From CAMCXE01 sp036520615 (GTDB lineage: Bacteria; Pseudomonadota; Gammaproteobacteria; Pseudomonadales; Cellvibrionaceae), in the NCBI GenBank assembly GCA_036520615.1, contig DATDJI010000017.1, positions 13,169 to 77,168 on the forward strand: 64,000 bases of DNA, given 5' to 3'. This document shows, in pieces, positions 1 to 8,904 of this stretch (positions are counted from its first letter, which is position 1; each line of letters opens with the position of its first letter). The position numbers and the translations under genes were made by a program. Below the pieces are notes generated by a model. It had not been told where the DNA came from. It did no database searches and saw nothing but the letters and a program-made list of their open reading frames with translations.

Positions 1-228
1 CTACAGAGCTTACCGGCAGACCAGGTCCCGGCGTGCGGGCCGGATTTGAGTTATTTAATTGAAAATTTTCCTCTGAAAGAGGCATTTATTGTATTGCTGC
101 GCGGCGACGGTAATTGCGCCGAGGTTACCTGGACATTTCTAGGCCTGAGCATTGCCGCTTGGACATTAGTGGCTTTTAGCGGTTTAGCGATTTTAAACTT
201 GTGGCAATGGATACGCTCCGACCGCTAG
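1..228 (+). CDS. dsbB: Disulfide bond formation protein B, C-terminal part (cut by window start)
   Basis: The reading frame is open from base 1 and ends at the TAG at 226-228, so only the last 75 residues are present. DsbB is the inner-membrane quinone reductase that reoxidises periplasmic DsbA. The fragment holds the second periplasmic loop, with one cysteine in the context PACGPD and the next in GNCAEV. These match the second redox cysteine pair of DsbB. They are followed by the WTFLGLS segment and a final hydrophobic helix ending in a short basic tail. The gene lies just upstream of rsd, as in pseudomonads. The first half of the protein, with the quinone-linked CXXC, is outside the window. 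Confidence 0.9.
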   Translation, partial: LQSLPADQVPACGPDLSYLIENFPLKEAFIVLLRGDGNCAEVTWTFLGLSIAAWTLVAFSGLAILNLWQWIRSDR

Positions 229-454
229 CGAGCGTGTTAACAAATAGGTTTAGCTAGCCAAAAGCATATATTCCTTTGAATTAAAGTTCCTCGAAATGGA
301 AATACCCTCTAGCGCTTTTTCGCTCGCTGATCAAGCCAGTTTGCATTCCGCTGCTAAACTGTAAATTCAGGCCTTGCGATAGGCGCTAAAGTCCCCTAAT
401 GTGGAGACTTAGTGTCCCGCCCAATTCAACCCCGTCACCCGAGGATCCTCCTCC

Positions 455-913
455 ATGCTAGAAGATTGCAAATCCGCCCGCGAGCGCTGGGGCGGTGTAA
501 GCGTACTCATCGACCGCTGGCTGCAAGAGCGCCAAGATTTATTGGTATTGTTCTGCGCGTTAAGCGAAACCGCCTCATCAGAAACTCAAGCTAATCGGCT
601 GCCACAGTTTTTTCAGATATTAGTGGATTATGTTTCTGCGGGACATTTCGAAGTGTACGAGCAGCTCGTACAAGAAGGGCGCGAATTCGATGATCAAGAA
701 GGCCTAAAAGAAAGTGAGAGCCTATTCGACAAAATCCAAGAGACCACGGATGCATTATTGGATTTAAACGATAAATATCAAGAAACTGACGACTTGGACG
801 CACTCAAAGCCGATCTATCCAAATTGGGCGAACACTTAGAATCGCGGTTTGTACTTGAAGATCGGATCATTGAAGTACTACACGTTTCGCATAAAGATCA
901 GGTTACTGGCTGA
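455..913 (+). CDS. rsd: Rsd/AlgQ family anti-sigma-70 factor
   Basis: This 152-residue protein belongs to the Rsd/AlgQ family, which binds region 4 of the housekeeping sigma factor and lowers its competition with alternative sigma factors. In Pseudomonas the homologue AlgQ also affects alginate and pyoverdine genes. The protein starts MLEDCKSARERWGG and carries the family core around WLQERQDLLVLFCAL, followed by an all-helical acidic second half. Its length matches the family (about 155-160 residues). A GAGGA sequence sits shortly upstream of the ATG. A strong terminator follows within 30 bases. The neighbours dsbB, FKBP and the algP-like gene reproduce the Pseudomonas algQ-algP locus. Confidence 0.92.
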   Translation: MLEDCKSARERWGGVSVLIDRWLQERQDLLVLFCALSETASSETQANRLPQFFQILVDYVSAGHFEVYEQLVQEGREFDDQEGLKESESLFDKIQETTDALLDLNDKYQETDDLDALKADLSKLGEHLESRFVLEDRIIEVLHVSHKDQVTG

Positions 914-940
914 TCTTTGTTGTAGCCTTAACCGTGCAAA

Positions 941-967
941 AAAGGCCGTCAATTGACGGCCTTTTTA
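941..967 (+). terminator. Rho-independent terminator of rsd
   Basis: A perfect hairpin has arms AAAGGCCGTC and GACGGCCTTT around an AATT loop. It is followed by a T run and lies 28 bases after the rsd stop. Confidence 0.88.
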
Positions 968-1050
968 TTTTGAATTTTCTTAGCGCCCAAGCATTGTCGG
1001 CTCAACACAAACTTACTATTGTCGGCTAACAGTTGCATTGATATGGCGAT

Positions 1051-1082
1051 AAAAAAACCCGCCTCATGGCGGGGTTTTTTTC
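1051..1082 (-). terminator. Rho-independent terminator of the FKBP gene
   Basis: The hairpin CCCGCC-TCAT-GGCGGG is flanked by seven A and seven T residues. It can therefore work in both directions. It lies 15 bases beyond the stop of the minus-strand FKBP gene. Confidence 0.85.
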
Positions 1083-1096
1083 TGCAAACTTATTAA

Positions 1097-1915
1097 TTAC
1101 TTGGCGTGCGGATTGGCAGCAGCAGGTTTGCCATGCGGATTGGCTGGCGCTTCTTCCTGCTTAGGATTAATTTCCAGTAATTCCACCTCAAACACTAATG
1201 CAGAATTAGGTGGGATTGGACCGGTGCCGCCCGCGCCGTAAGCGAGGTTGGCAGGAATATCCAACTCAAACTTGTCGCCGACTTTCATTAATTGCAGACC
1301 TTCAACCCAACCAGGAATTACACCGTTAACAGGGAAAGTTACTGGTTCGCCACGATCTACAGAGCTGTCAAATACAGTTCCGTCAATTAACTTACCGTGG
1401 TAATGCACCTTAACGGTATCTTCCGCTTTAGGCGATTTGGCGTCTTTCTGCTCAGTTGCTTTTAATACTTTGTACTGCAGGCCGCTAGCTGTGGTTTTTA
1501 CACCTTCTTTTTTACCATTTTCAGCAATGAAGTCTGCGCCTTTTTTCAGATTCTCTTCACCTACTTTCTTCAATTCTTCTTGATGCTTAGTTTCTTGCTG
1601 TTGCTGAAACTCTGTCATGATTTTTTGCTGCTCTTCCTGAGGAATACGTGCTTCTTTACCTTCTTGCGCGTCAGTAATTGCCTGGCTTAACATTTTTTTA
1701 TCCAGGGTGAAGCCGCTTGTTTTGGCTTGCGAAGCCATCCGGAAACCCACGATATAGGATACTTTCTCTTCCATGGTGTTTAACGCGACAGCAGTAGCCG
1801 CCGCTTCAGGTTTAGCAGCAGCTTTGTCCTGCTCTTTATTACAGCCAGCCAAAAAAACAGCGCTTGCCATGGCAACACTTAACAAACAGGATTTGCGCAA
1901 GAACAGAGTATTCAT
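1097..1915 (-). CDS. FKBP-type peptidyl-prolyl cis-trans isomerase, lipoprotein
   Basis: The 272-residue protein is a Mip/FkpA-type proline isomerase that helps fold envelope proteins. I chose the ATG at 1915, because from there the protein opens with a lipoprotein signal peptide ending in the lipobox LAGC (Cys25). An upstream in-frame start would bury this signal. An FKBP_N helical dimerisation domain rich in Gln and Glu covers about residues 45-145. The FKBP_C catalytic domain follows, with VHYHGKLIDGTVFDSS, IPGWVEGLQLM and LAYGAGG. The end of the protein is unusual: a short tail contains two NPH(G/A)K motifs. It sits in the conserved algQ-algP neighbourhood. Substrates cannot be told from sequence. 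Confidence 0.92.
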   Translation of the reverse strand: MNTLFLRKSCLLSVAMASAVFLAGCNKEQDKAAAKPEAAATAVALNTMEEKVSYIVGFRMASQAKTSGFTLDKKMLSQAITDAQEGKEARIPQEEQQKIMTEFQQQQETKHQEELKKVGEENLKKGADFIAENGKKEGVKTTASGLQYKVLKATEQKDAKSPKAEDTVKVHYHGKLIDGTVFDSSVDRGEPVTFPVNGVIPGWVEGLQLMKVGDKFELDIPANLAYGAGGTGPIPPNSALVFEVELLEINPKQEEAPANPHGKPAAANPHAK

Positions 1916-2918
1916 AAATTTAAATTCCCAATGTAATGAATTAAAAAACTTGATTTCGAATTTGCCAGGACCCCACACGGCACAAGGCGGCATGTTGAAG
2001 GGCGGCAATATTACCCGATTTGCCGAATAATCATAGTGTCGGCTTATGAAAATGGGGCCTCATAGGCAGGATTCTAGGCAAAAAGTTCAATACCCATGGC
2101 GTTATGCCTGAATTTACAGGCACAGAGTTAACAGGAGAGTTTGGCGCTTGTCGCAAATGGCTGAAATAGAACGACAACAGAAATTAGAATTCAAAAACCA
2201 CTGGGCTCTGAGACCTTCCAGGTTACACAAATCAATAGCGCTGCAACCAAGCCGCAACAGAGTTGCGTTATTTCGCAGGCGCAAAAACCTTTACACGCAA
2301 GCCCTGCACAACCCCTCAAGAGAAGGTGCTAAGTAGAATCTATTGATTTACTCCTTACAAACGAGCAATTTGGTAAAACAACGCACTGACAAAGGTGCAT
2401 TCGCCGAATCAATAGCATCCGACCTGTCATTAGCGAATGAACCGATTTAGATAGATGCGTTATTGATTATACGTATGAACAGAAAGAAGTAATGCTGACA
2501 GCCCCAAGCTTGAAACTCACTGAATTAACTTCAATAACACAGCCAGCATATAGGTCAAAAAAATCGCAGAGATTCGCGCAAAATACATCCGGTTATGCCT
2601 CACCCATCAGTGCGCAGTAAATTCGCATCGATGTTGATCCGAATACATCTAACAACGCTGCAAATAATTGTGAAAGACCATAATTTAAACAGGCTGCCAG
2701 CTATTTACCTCGCAGCAGAAAACAAAGATAAGACGACTTATTTCCGCCTCAATGCAGCAGCAAAACATCTGGCACCGTTAAAAAACAAAGTTACAGCGGC
2801 TTTTCTTGTTAAAATTTACGTCATTGATAAAAAATAGTTTTCAACATCAATTAAAGGGGGCTATTATTTCACCACGAATTAACGTCCTTTTATTTTATTG
2901 TGTTACAGGTGACTACAT
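1916..2918. other. Intergenic region, about 1 kb, no supported gene
   Basis: This stretch separates the divergent FKBP and algP-like genes and must contain both promoters. Short frames at 2148-2336 and 2595-2837 have no recognisable domain. The 3' half is AT-rich. A 7-bp inverted repeat, CATTCGC/GCGAATG, lies at 2398-2439. The algP-like gene has an AGGTGA ribosome-binding site just before its ATG. I see no RNA gene. Confidence 0.5.
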
Positions 2919-3851
2919 ATGGCAGGCCGAAAAAAATCTTTAGACCCAATCGCCGCACTGGAGAGTCAAATCGCCAAATTGACGGCAGAACTAAACAAAG
3001 CTAAAAGTAAAAAACAAGCCACTGCGGCTAAGGCTTCTAAAGCCTTGCAAGGCAAAGTGGCAAAAGCAAAATCTAAACTCTCAGCCAGCCGCGCAAAACT
3101 TAAAGTAGTTAGCGCAGCCACTAAAGGCATTAAAACTACCGCCGCTAAAACTCGTCTGGCTAACGCCAAAGCTGCTGTTGAAGCTGCGCGCAGCGATTAC
3201 AACGCATTAACTGATGAATTTTCCTCAGCAAAAGATGGCGTAGCTCCTAAAGCTGTCGGTCGCCCGGTAAAAGTAAAATCGGTAAAAGGCAAACCCGGCC
3301 CAAAAGCAAAAGCCGCACCGGCTAAACGCGGACCAAAGCCTAAGGCTGCGTCTATAAAAGCAGCTGCGCCAGCAAAGCGGGGCCGCAAACCTAAGGCGAC
3401 AACAGCCGCTGTAGAAGCACCTAAAAAACGCGGCCCAAAACCTAAACTTGCGGCAAAACCAGCGGTTAAAGAGGCGCCAAAGAAACGCGGGCCAAAGCCT
3501 AAAACTGTAGCAAAAGCTGTAGCAAGCGAAGCGCCTAAAAAACGCGGCCCCAAACCCAAAGCTGCGGCAACGAGTAAAGCGGCTAAATCTTCTACCGATG
3601 CGCCAAAAAAACGCGGCCGCAAGCCTAAAGCATTGGTAATAGCTGAGGCGGCTGAACAGGAAGTTTTAAACAATTCTTCTGCTGAAGAAACCGAGGAAGA
3701 TGAAAGCCCTAACCATAGCGGCAACGTTGAATTCACAAACGAAATCTCAAGCACTGCAGAAACTTTGGATGAAGTAGAGCCTGAGGCTGAACCGGCTGAC
3801 GAAGAAGAAGACGATAATGAGGATGAAGCTAGCAGTTTGTTTGACCGTTAG
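2919..3851 (+). CDS. AlgP-like histone-H1-like DNA-binding protein with acidic tail
   Basis: This 310-residue protein resembles AlgP (AlgR3), a Lys/Ala-rich histone-H1-like protein that binds DNA and affects transcription in pseudomonads. Residues 1-100 form an Ala/Lys-rich, likely helical AlgP-type N-terminal domain. Residues about 110-240 are a basic low-complexity arm. It holds six KRGPKPK or KRGRKPK motifs, at about 136, 153, 170, 189, 208 and 231, which resemble the AT-hook core. Residues about 250-305 switch to a strongly acidic tail rich in Glu and Asp, which could mask the basic arm or recruit partners (inference). An AGGTGA ribosome-binding site precedes the ATG, and a terminator follows at 3926. 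The repeats make the gene prone to length variation. Confidence 0.85.
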   Translation: MAGRKKSLDPIAALESQIAKLTAELNKAKSKKQATAAKASKALQGKVAKAKSKLSASRAKLKVVSAATKGIKTTAAKTRLANAKAAVEAARSDYNALTDEFSSAKDGVAPKAVGRPVKVKSVKGKPGPKAKAAPAKRGPKPKAASIKAAAPAKRGRKPKATTAAVEAPKKRGPKPKLAAKPAVKEAPKKRGPKPKTVAKAVASEAPKKRGPKPKAAATSKAAKSSTDAPKKRGRKPKALVIAEAAEQEVLNNSSAEETEEDESPNHSGNVEFTNEISSTAETLDEVEPEAEPADEEEDDNEDEASSLFDR

Positions 3852-3925
3852 AATTTTAACTGCGGGAAATAACTACATCTTCTCGCACAAAAACAAAAAC
3901 TAACTGTTAAAGCAGAAGCCAGCTG

Positions 3926-3958
3926 CAAAAAAGCCCCTAATGGGGCTTTTTTTGTTTT
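3926..3958 (+). terminator. Rho-independent terminator of the algP-like gene
   Basis: The stem AAAAGCCCC-TAAT-GGGGCTTTT is followed by more T residues, 75 bases after the stop codon. Confidence 0.87.
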
Positions 3959-4137
3959 AAGAACTTCTAAGTCCAGATCTCATGACCGCTGCACAGATTA
4001 ATTGAGGCTAGTAACCACTTAATTATGATGATGTTTACCCCTATCACCTATTTTGCGTTTGCAGACAAACACTCATGACATTTACCTTAAAGAAGTAAAT
4101 GTCACACAGATATACGTCTTGTAAGCGCTAAAATATT

Positions 4138-4638
4138 TTATTCCGCTGGCAATAATTGTAATTCCTGCTCAAGCAAATCAAAAAATTTGACCTCTTCGGC
4201 AGCAGGGGCCGGCATTTGCAAGTGGTGCAAGTAATCCCTTAATAACAATGGCTCGCAGGCAGGATCTTGAATTCGCGACAATCGGCCGGTTAGATCCTGA
4301 AGGCGCTCAAGAAGAATTTTCTCAACACTTAGCTCTGCCTGAAGAATGTGTTTGCCAATTAACTGCTCCTGCACTCGCGTAAAATGTCCTATGTGTTTTA
4401 TGCGCTGGCGAACGTGACGCAGCAACGCCACTACCTCGCCGGAGATTTCCCCAATTAAATCTTCTGCTTGAAAAAGTGCTTCCTTTTCGAGATAAATCGC
4501 TTGGTCCTGCAGCCACGCGAGCCACAATACCAGGTTGACGTTGGCAAAGGCTTCGTCTTGAAGAACACGGCAATAGCGTTCCACTCCGGGACAAGCGTAA
4601 ATACGGCAGGCAAAATCAACTAATTTTTCACGGTTCAT
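4138..4638 (-). CDS. TIGR02444 family protein
   Basis: This 166-residue mostly helical protein has the TIGR02444 N-terminal signature: FACRIYACPGVERYC, then LQDE and NVNLVLWLAWL. The ATG at 4638 puts this domain right at the start; the in-frame extension to 4701 adds only an atypical leader. The family is found mainly in pseudomonads and relatives, often close to the algP locus, and has no proven function. There is no signal peptide or membrane helix, so it should be cytoplasmic. The residues after about 80 are Leu/Glu-rich and are predicted to form long helices. Confidence 0.8.
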   Translation of the reverse strand: MNREKLVDFACRIYACPGVERYCRVLQDEAFANVNLVLWLAWLQDQAIYLEKEALFQAEDLIGEISGEVVALLRHVRQRIKHIGHFTRVQEQLIGKHILQAELSVEKILLERLQDLTGRLSRIQDPACEPLLLRDYLHHLQMPAPAAEEVKFFDLLEQELQLLPAE

Positions 4639-4746
4639 AGATACCCAACTTATTTTTATATTAGGGTTAAAACCAAAGGACATGCGCCATGGGGACGGCA
4701 ACTACAAACTTAGCCGCACTCACTGGATTTACAAGTTAGCAGCCAA

Positions 4747-4773
4747 TAAAAAAGGGCACCGCAGTGCCCTTTA
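4747..4773 (-). terminator. Rho-independent terminator of the OmpA-family gene
   Basis: The hairpin AAAGGGCAC-CGCA-GTGCCCTTT has an A run on its left side, which reads as a T run on the minus strand. It lies 19 bases beyond the stop. Confidence 0.87.
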
Positions 4774-4791
4774 GAGTACGAGGCAATCCAA

Positions 4792-5859
4792 TTATTTGGT
4801 TGCTTCGGTTTCTTTAACTGCACTGATTTTGCCGATTACTCGGCGGTTCTGCGCTTGTTCTGCAGCAGTTTTATCGTTTTTCACGATTAACTGCTCTTCA
4901 CCATAGCCTACCGCTTTTAAACGAGCCGGTGATACGCCGAACTTCTCAACTAATACTTTCACAATTGCGTCAGCACGTTTTTGTGACAGGGTTTTGTTAA
5001 AAGCGTTTGATCCTCTAGAGTCGGTATGACCTTGAATCTCTGCAGTAGTACCTTGGTACTGCTCTAAAAACTCAGCAACCTTCTTCACTTCTGTCTCATA
5101 TTCAGGCTTAACTACATCGCTGTTAGTATCAAACAATACACTCAAGGACACATCGACATTTTCTTTCAAAATGATCGGGCAGCCGACTGCGTCTACTTTC
5201 AATTTAACAGGAGTGTTCGGGCATTTATCTGCATCGTCGGTTACGCCGTCGTGATCAGAATCTAAAGGTGCGGCGGCAACTACTGGCGCTGCTGCAACTG
5301 GCGCAGGAGCTGGAGCTGCTTTATTGCCAAAAGAATAACCAAAACCCACTGACAAAGCCGTATGGGTATCTGAATAATCCAGTGTATGAAATACTTTAGC
5401 TTCAGTGCGAATTACAAAATGATCCGTAACGAATTTCTTTAAGCCTATACCTAGATCAACTGCAGTTTGAGCGTTTTTAGCGGAAACACCTGCAACATCT
5501 ATATCTTGTTGATATTCCGATACACCCAATAAAACGAACGGTGATAAATCATCGGATTCTGCAAAATGGTAAAGGCCGTCAAGGCTTAGCGATTGTACGT
5601 CGATGTCGACAAATTGATTTTGGCGAATACCAGAATCAGCGCGCGCATAGGTTAATTCAACAGCAAAAGGATTATCGAAACGGTAACCGGCTGATAAGGA
5701 TCCGCCAATAGAATCCTTCATATCGGTGCCGTTTTCATCAAGGTTATCGTATTTATTAAACGGAATTCCAAGATAAGCTTCAACGCCCGCTGCTGAAGCG
5801 ATTCCAGGTGTTAATACGGCAGCAATAATTGCGGCGCGCAGAATATTAGGCTTTTTCAT
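4792..5859 (-). CDS. OmpA family outer-membrane porin-like protein
   Basis: The 355-residue protein joins an eight-stranded OmpA-type beta-barrel to a periplasmic peptidoglycan-binding domain. A signal peptide ends near residue 23 (GIASA). The barrel covers about residues 24-180. A Pro/Ala linker and one thrombospondin type 3-like calcium motif (DSDHDGVTDDADKCPNTP) cover about 185-225. The OmpA C-terminal domain runs from about 232 to 345. Its family residues GHTDSRG and NRRV include the Asp and Arg expected to bind diaminopimelate. GAGGAG lies eight bases before the ATG. Expected roles are envelope anchoring and structural integrity. The barrel's transport ability is unknown. Confidence 0.9.
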   Translation of the reverse strand: MKKPNILRAAIIAAVLTPGIASAAGVEAYLGIPFNKYDNLDENGTDMKDSIGGSLSAGYRFDNPFAVELTYARADSGIRQNQFVDIDVQSLSLDGLYHFAESDDLSPFVLLGVSEYQQDIDVAGVSAKNAQTAVDLGIGLKKFVTDHFVIRTEAKVFHTLDYSDTHTALSVGFGYSFGNKAAPAPAPVAAAPVVAAAPLDSDHDGVTDDADKCPNTPVKLKVDAVGCPIILKENVDVSLSVLFDTNSDVVKPEYETEVKKVAEFLEQYQGTTAEIQGHTDSRGSNAFNKTLSQKRADAIVKVLVEKFGVSPARLKAVGYGEEQLIVKNDKTAAEQAQNRRVIGKISAVKETEATK

Positions 5860-5876
5860 AGCCGACTCCTCAGTAG

Positions 5877-5935
5877 TGTAGTATTTAAGTTAATTTGATA
5901 ATTATTATTAAAATGGTGTCGCAAGCGACAAGAGA
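5877..5935 (-). promoter_or_regulatory. Candidate promoter/operator region of the OmpA-family gene
   Basis: Upstream of the ATG, the sequence contains a TTGCGA box overlapping the near-palindrome TGTCGC-AA-GCGACA (5917-5930). A run of AT-rich sequence follows that could supply a -10 element. The palindrome could be an operator. This reading is weak because the -10 match is poor. Confidence 0.3.
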
Positions 5936-5991
5936 TAGGAATATAACGCAATTAGATCATTTTCATTGTTTAAGCGCAACCTCAGGTATTT

Positions 5992-6684
5992 TTAGCTCTT
6001 AGCAACTAGAATGTCCCACACTCCATGACCAAGATTTTCGCCTCGTTTTTCAAATTTTGTAACCGGGCGATAATCCGGGCGTTTTGCATAGCCGTTTGAA
6101 TCGCCCAAATTACGCCAACCTCCGGATTGCTCAACGATGTCGAGCATGTATTCGGCATAGGGTTGCCAATCCGTTGCCATATGTAATACACCCCCCTGCC
6201 TTAATTTTTTCTGAACCAACTGTAAAAACTCAATCTGTACCACGCGACGCTTATGGTGTTTCTTCTTGTGCCATGGATCAGGGAAAAATAATTGAAAGCG
6301 ATCGATACAATTATCGGCAAAACAATCTTTTAGAACGTCGGTGGCATCAGCCATATAAACTTTTAGATTTTTAATCGCCTCCTTCCCTGCGTTATTAATC
6401 AACCGTCCGACTCCTGGCGGATGAACTTCAATACCGACAAAATTGCTGTTTAAATCGGCTTTTGCCATTGCATGCAATGAATCGCCCATACCAAATCCCA
6501 TTTCCACCACTAATGGATTGGAATTATTAAACTGTGCTGCGCTATCAAACGGCCCGGCAAATAAACTTACGCCGTATAGCGGCCACCAGGTATCAAATGC
6601 CGATTTTTGCCCTTCTGTCATACGCCCTGCGCGAATAACAAAACTTCTAATAGCCTTAGGATTAAATTCAGGTTTAATTAACAT
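5992..6684 (-). CDS. trmB: tRNA (guanine-N7-)-methyltransferase
   Basis: The protein makes m7G at position 46 of tRNAs using S-adenosylmethionine. It is about 230 residues from the ATG at 6684. A GTG at 6705 would add seven residues. The SAM-binding loop VEMGFGMGDSLHAMA and the family signature FPDPWHKKKHHKRR are intact. The C-terminal EKRGENLGHGVWD matches the family end. The start overlaps the last 11 bases of the upstream YgjP-like gene, so the two are probably cotranscribed and translationally coupled. Confidence 0.95.
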   Translation of the reverse strand: MLIKPEFNPKAIRSFVIRAGRMTEGQKSAFDTWWPLYGVSLFAGPFDSAAQFNNSNPLVVEMGFGMGDSLHAMAKADLNSNFVGIEVHPPGVGRLINNAGKEAIKNLKVYMADATDVLKDCFADNCIDRFQLFFPDPWHKKKHHKRRVVQIEFLQLVQKKLRQGGVLHMATDWQPYAEYMLDIVEQSGGWRNLGDSNGYAKRPDYRPVTKFEKRGENLGHGVWDILVAKS

Positions 6685-7411
6685 AGGTTTTATTATCCAA
6701 AACACTCCACAGTGATTCGCCGTACGTAGAAAACCAGCGCCGCCATACAGGATATTCGGGCATTAGCTGGCCAACCGCAGACCAAAATGCTGGGGAATGG
6801 TTAAAATGTATTAAGTGACATAATTCATGCACAACCACATATTCCATCGCTTGTGGTGGTGCGAGCGCGATAAGCCAATTGAATTGCACCTCTTTGCGCA
6901 CATTACAGCTGCCCCAGCGAGAGCGATATTCTTTAATGCTTATCCGTTTGGGGTGCACGCCTAACTGAGCGGTATATTTATTAACTAACGCTGCGAATTT
7001 AATTTCGCTCTGCTCCATTACATAGGCACGCAGGCCTAAAAATAGCGCTTGCGCAGAAGATAAATTATCCTGTGAGCGGATCAGCAGGCTATCGCCAGCT
7101 TGTATCGCTAAGGACGCTAAATCCGGCACTAACCGCAGCAGTAAATCTTGGCCGAGAACACGAATTGAGCCGCCATCGTGCAAATTTAATTTATTCGCCG
7201 CTATTTTTTTCGCCTGCTCTGCGTGAGCAGTTAAATGTTTTTGTATCCAGCTGGATTTACTTGCGACAAACGCGTGAATAGAACTGCGCGACGCTCCCAT
7301 AGGTGCATACACCTGAGCTTGAGCTTTTTTAATGCGAATAGTCACTGTTTTACGCCGCCTCTTGCGCAAAATGGGAATGACTAAATCATTTAAATGAATA
7401 AATTCTGACAT
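6674..7411 (-). CDS. YgjP-like (DUF45/SprT-like) metal-dependent hydrolase
   Basis: The 245-residue protein belongs to the YgjP/WLM family of zinc metalloproteins. A zinc site HELCH with a following His (HELCHLIHFNH) sits at about residue 195. It is preceded by the family motif EYRSRWGSCN. A basic N-terminus (ILRKRRRKTVTIRI) is typical of these proteins. The ATG at 7411 lies four bases after the stop of the upstream methyltransferase gene. A TTG at 7429 is the alternative start. E. coli YgjP has been described as a UTP pyrophosphatase, but the family function is otherwise unsettled. The gene is part of a three-gene run with the RNA methyltransferase and trmB. Confidence 0.85.
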   Translation of the reverse strand: MSEFIHLNDLVIPILRKRRRKTVTIRIKKAQAQVYAPMGASRSSIHAFVASKSSWIQKHLTAHAEQAKKIAANKLNLHDGGSIRVLGQDLLLRLVPDLASLAIQAGDSLLIRSQDNLSSAQALFLGLRAYVMEQSEIKFAALVNKYTAQLGVHPKRISIKEYRSRWGSCNVRKEVQFNWLIALAPPQAMEYVVVHELCHLIHFNHSPAFWSAVGQLMPEYPVWRRWFSTYGESLWSVLDNKTYVN

Positions 7412-7415
7412 TAAT

Positions 7416-8543
7416 TTATCGCCGCACAAAACGCGCTAATAATTCCACATGGGGAGTCTGCGGAAACATGTCGAGCGGCTGCGTGAGCGCTAAGCGAAAA
7501 CCCTGTTTATTTAATGCTTGAGCATCACGAATAAACGTCGCTAAATCGCAGGAAATATATAGGATCGTATTAATAGCGGTATTTTTAGCTTGCAATTGAT
7601 CCACCGTTTTTAATCCGTCGCGCGGCGGGTCCAATACAACTACTACTGGCTTAAGGCGTTTTAAAAGATACGCAAGCGCCCCCTCTTTAAATAAATCCAC
7701 TACCTGAGTAGTGACGCCGGGCAAATTCTGTGCGTTGAGAGTGTCAATTGCTTCTGCCACCACATCCACAGCAACAACAGAGGTAAACCCCTCGCTGGCT
7801 AAAATTTGCGTGAAATTGCCGGAGCCGGCAAACAATTCTAATACGGTGTCATCTCTGTTGCATGCCTGTAGCTCCTGTTTAAGCCACTGCTGCATATAGG
7901 CATTTTGCGCGCTATTACCCTGGGCAAAGGGAAGCCGCTGATTGGAGCGGAATTCAGTTTCGTTAATATCCCAAGTGACCCAGGGCTGCTTGCGCTGATT
8001 ACCCTGCGGTTGCGCCTTTACTTGAACCTGAACTGCACGCAGCTGTTCGGCGCATTTAGGTGTTAGCAACAGGCATTGTTCTACTTCGACCAATCGATGG
8101 CTCGCACCTGCAACAAAACCCAATTGATTTCCCAAAGACTTCAGTTGCGCTCGATTGCGATAAGTGAATTCATCTTGCGAACGTACAATCGGGCGCACTT
8201 CCACAGCTGGATCTAAACGATGTACCGCCTGGGTGACGCGCTCCTGCTTAGCCTGCAGTTGCTCGTCATAATCGATAAATTGCCAAGGGCAGCCGCCGCA
8301 GTGTTTTGCGCTGGGGCCGTGATACGGGCAAGGTGCCACGCGGCGCTTGGGGTGTGGGGTGATGATCTGCACCAGCTCACTCAAGGCAAACTGGTTTTTG
8401 ATTTGAGTGATTTTGGCTTCCACCTGCTCGCCAATCCAAACTCCCGGCACAAATACCACTCGCCCACAGGGGTGATCGACAATGCCATTACCCTCACTGG
8501 TGAGGGCGCGCACGGTACCGGTAAAACGTTCAGAGATTTGCAT
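7416..8543 (-). CDS. TrmA/RlmD-family RNA (uracil-C5-)-methyltransferase
   Basis: The ATG at 8543 gives 375 residues; upstream in-frame starts add a leader with no family similarity. An N-terminal TRAM RNA-binding domain covers about residues 1-62. A four-cysteine [4Fe-4S] motif follows (Cys72, Cys82, Cys85, Cys157), then a Rossmann SAM domain with ELFAGSGNFT, DPPRDG and the catalytic Cys in YISCDLAT. These features define the m5U methyltransferases that act on 23S rRNA or tRNA. The size is that of RlmC, while the TRAM domain resembles RlmD. I cannot assign the target uridine. The stop is four bases before the next gene, so an operon with the YgjP-like gene and trmB is likely. Confidence 0.88.
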   Translation of the reverse strand: MQISERFTGTVRALTSEGNGIVDHPCGRVVFVPGVWIGEQVEAKITQIKNQFALSELVQIITPHPKRRVAPCPYHGPSAKHCGGCPWQFIDYDEQLQAKQERVTQAVHRLDPAVEVRPIVRSQDEFTYRNRAQLKSLGNQLGFVAGASHRLVEVEQCLLLTPKCAEQLRAVQVQVKAQPQGNQRKQPWVTWDINETEFRSNQRLPFAQGNSAQNAYMQQWLKQELQACNRDDTVLELFAGSGNFTQILASEGFTSVVAVDVVAEAIDTLNAQNLPGVTTQVVDLFKEGALAYLLKRLKPVVVVLDPPRDGLKTVDQLQAKNTAINTILYISCDLATFIRDAQALNKQGFRLALTQPLDMFPQTPHVELLARFVRR

Positions 8544-8904
8544 AGGCTGGCTGGCTAAATTTTGGCGGGGGATTCTACCGAAAATCAACGAGGTCAGCTG
8601 ACTATTTTCCCTATCAAAGCAATTCCTGAAGTCCAAATTACAAATCCACCTATTTAAGCGTACCTCGGCGGGCATTTAAGTTCATGCAAGGCCGCCGGAA
8701 TTATTCAATTTCTCAACGATTGCGACCAGTAAGTCGTAGTGGTGTTTTATTGAATATGCCAAGTAGATCGCATACCATGCCGCGACCGCAGGCTAGCAGC
8801 AATATGGCTTCTACTTATAAATTGCCTGTTTATCGAATGCGGTTAACACGGACGCAACCTTTGTTCAAAGGCTGTGCAATATGACTTTTTCGAGGATTAG
8901 AAAA
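8544..8904. other. Intergenic region between divergent genes
   Basis: No gene is supported. A frame at 8684-8884 has biased composition and no domain. The palindrome CCTTTG-TT-CAAAGG at 8858-8871 could be an operator for the lipoprotein gene that follows. Confidence 0.4.

Noticed and set aside
2148..2837. Two short plus-strand frames (62 and 80 codons)
   Set aside because: Neither has a recognisable domain or a convincing ribosome-binding site. The region behaves as intergenic.
5885..5915. Fur-box-like AT-rich sequence upstream of the OmpA-family gene
   Set aside because: Only a loose match to the GATAATGAT pattern. AT-richness explains it.
8684..8884. 66-codon frame before the lipoprotein pseudogene
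   Set aside because: Arg/Ser-rich product, no domain, and it covers the likely promoter.
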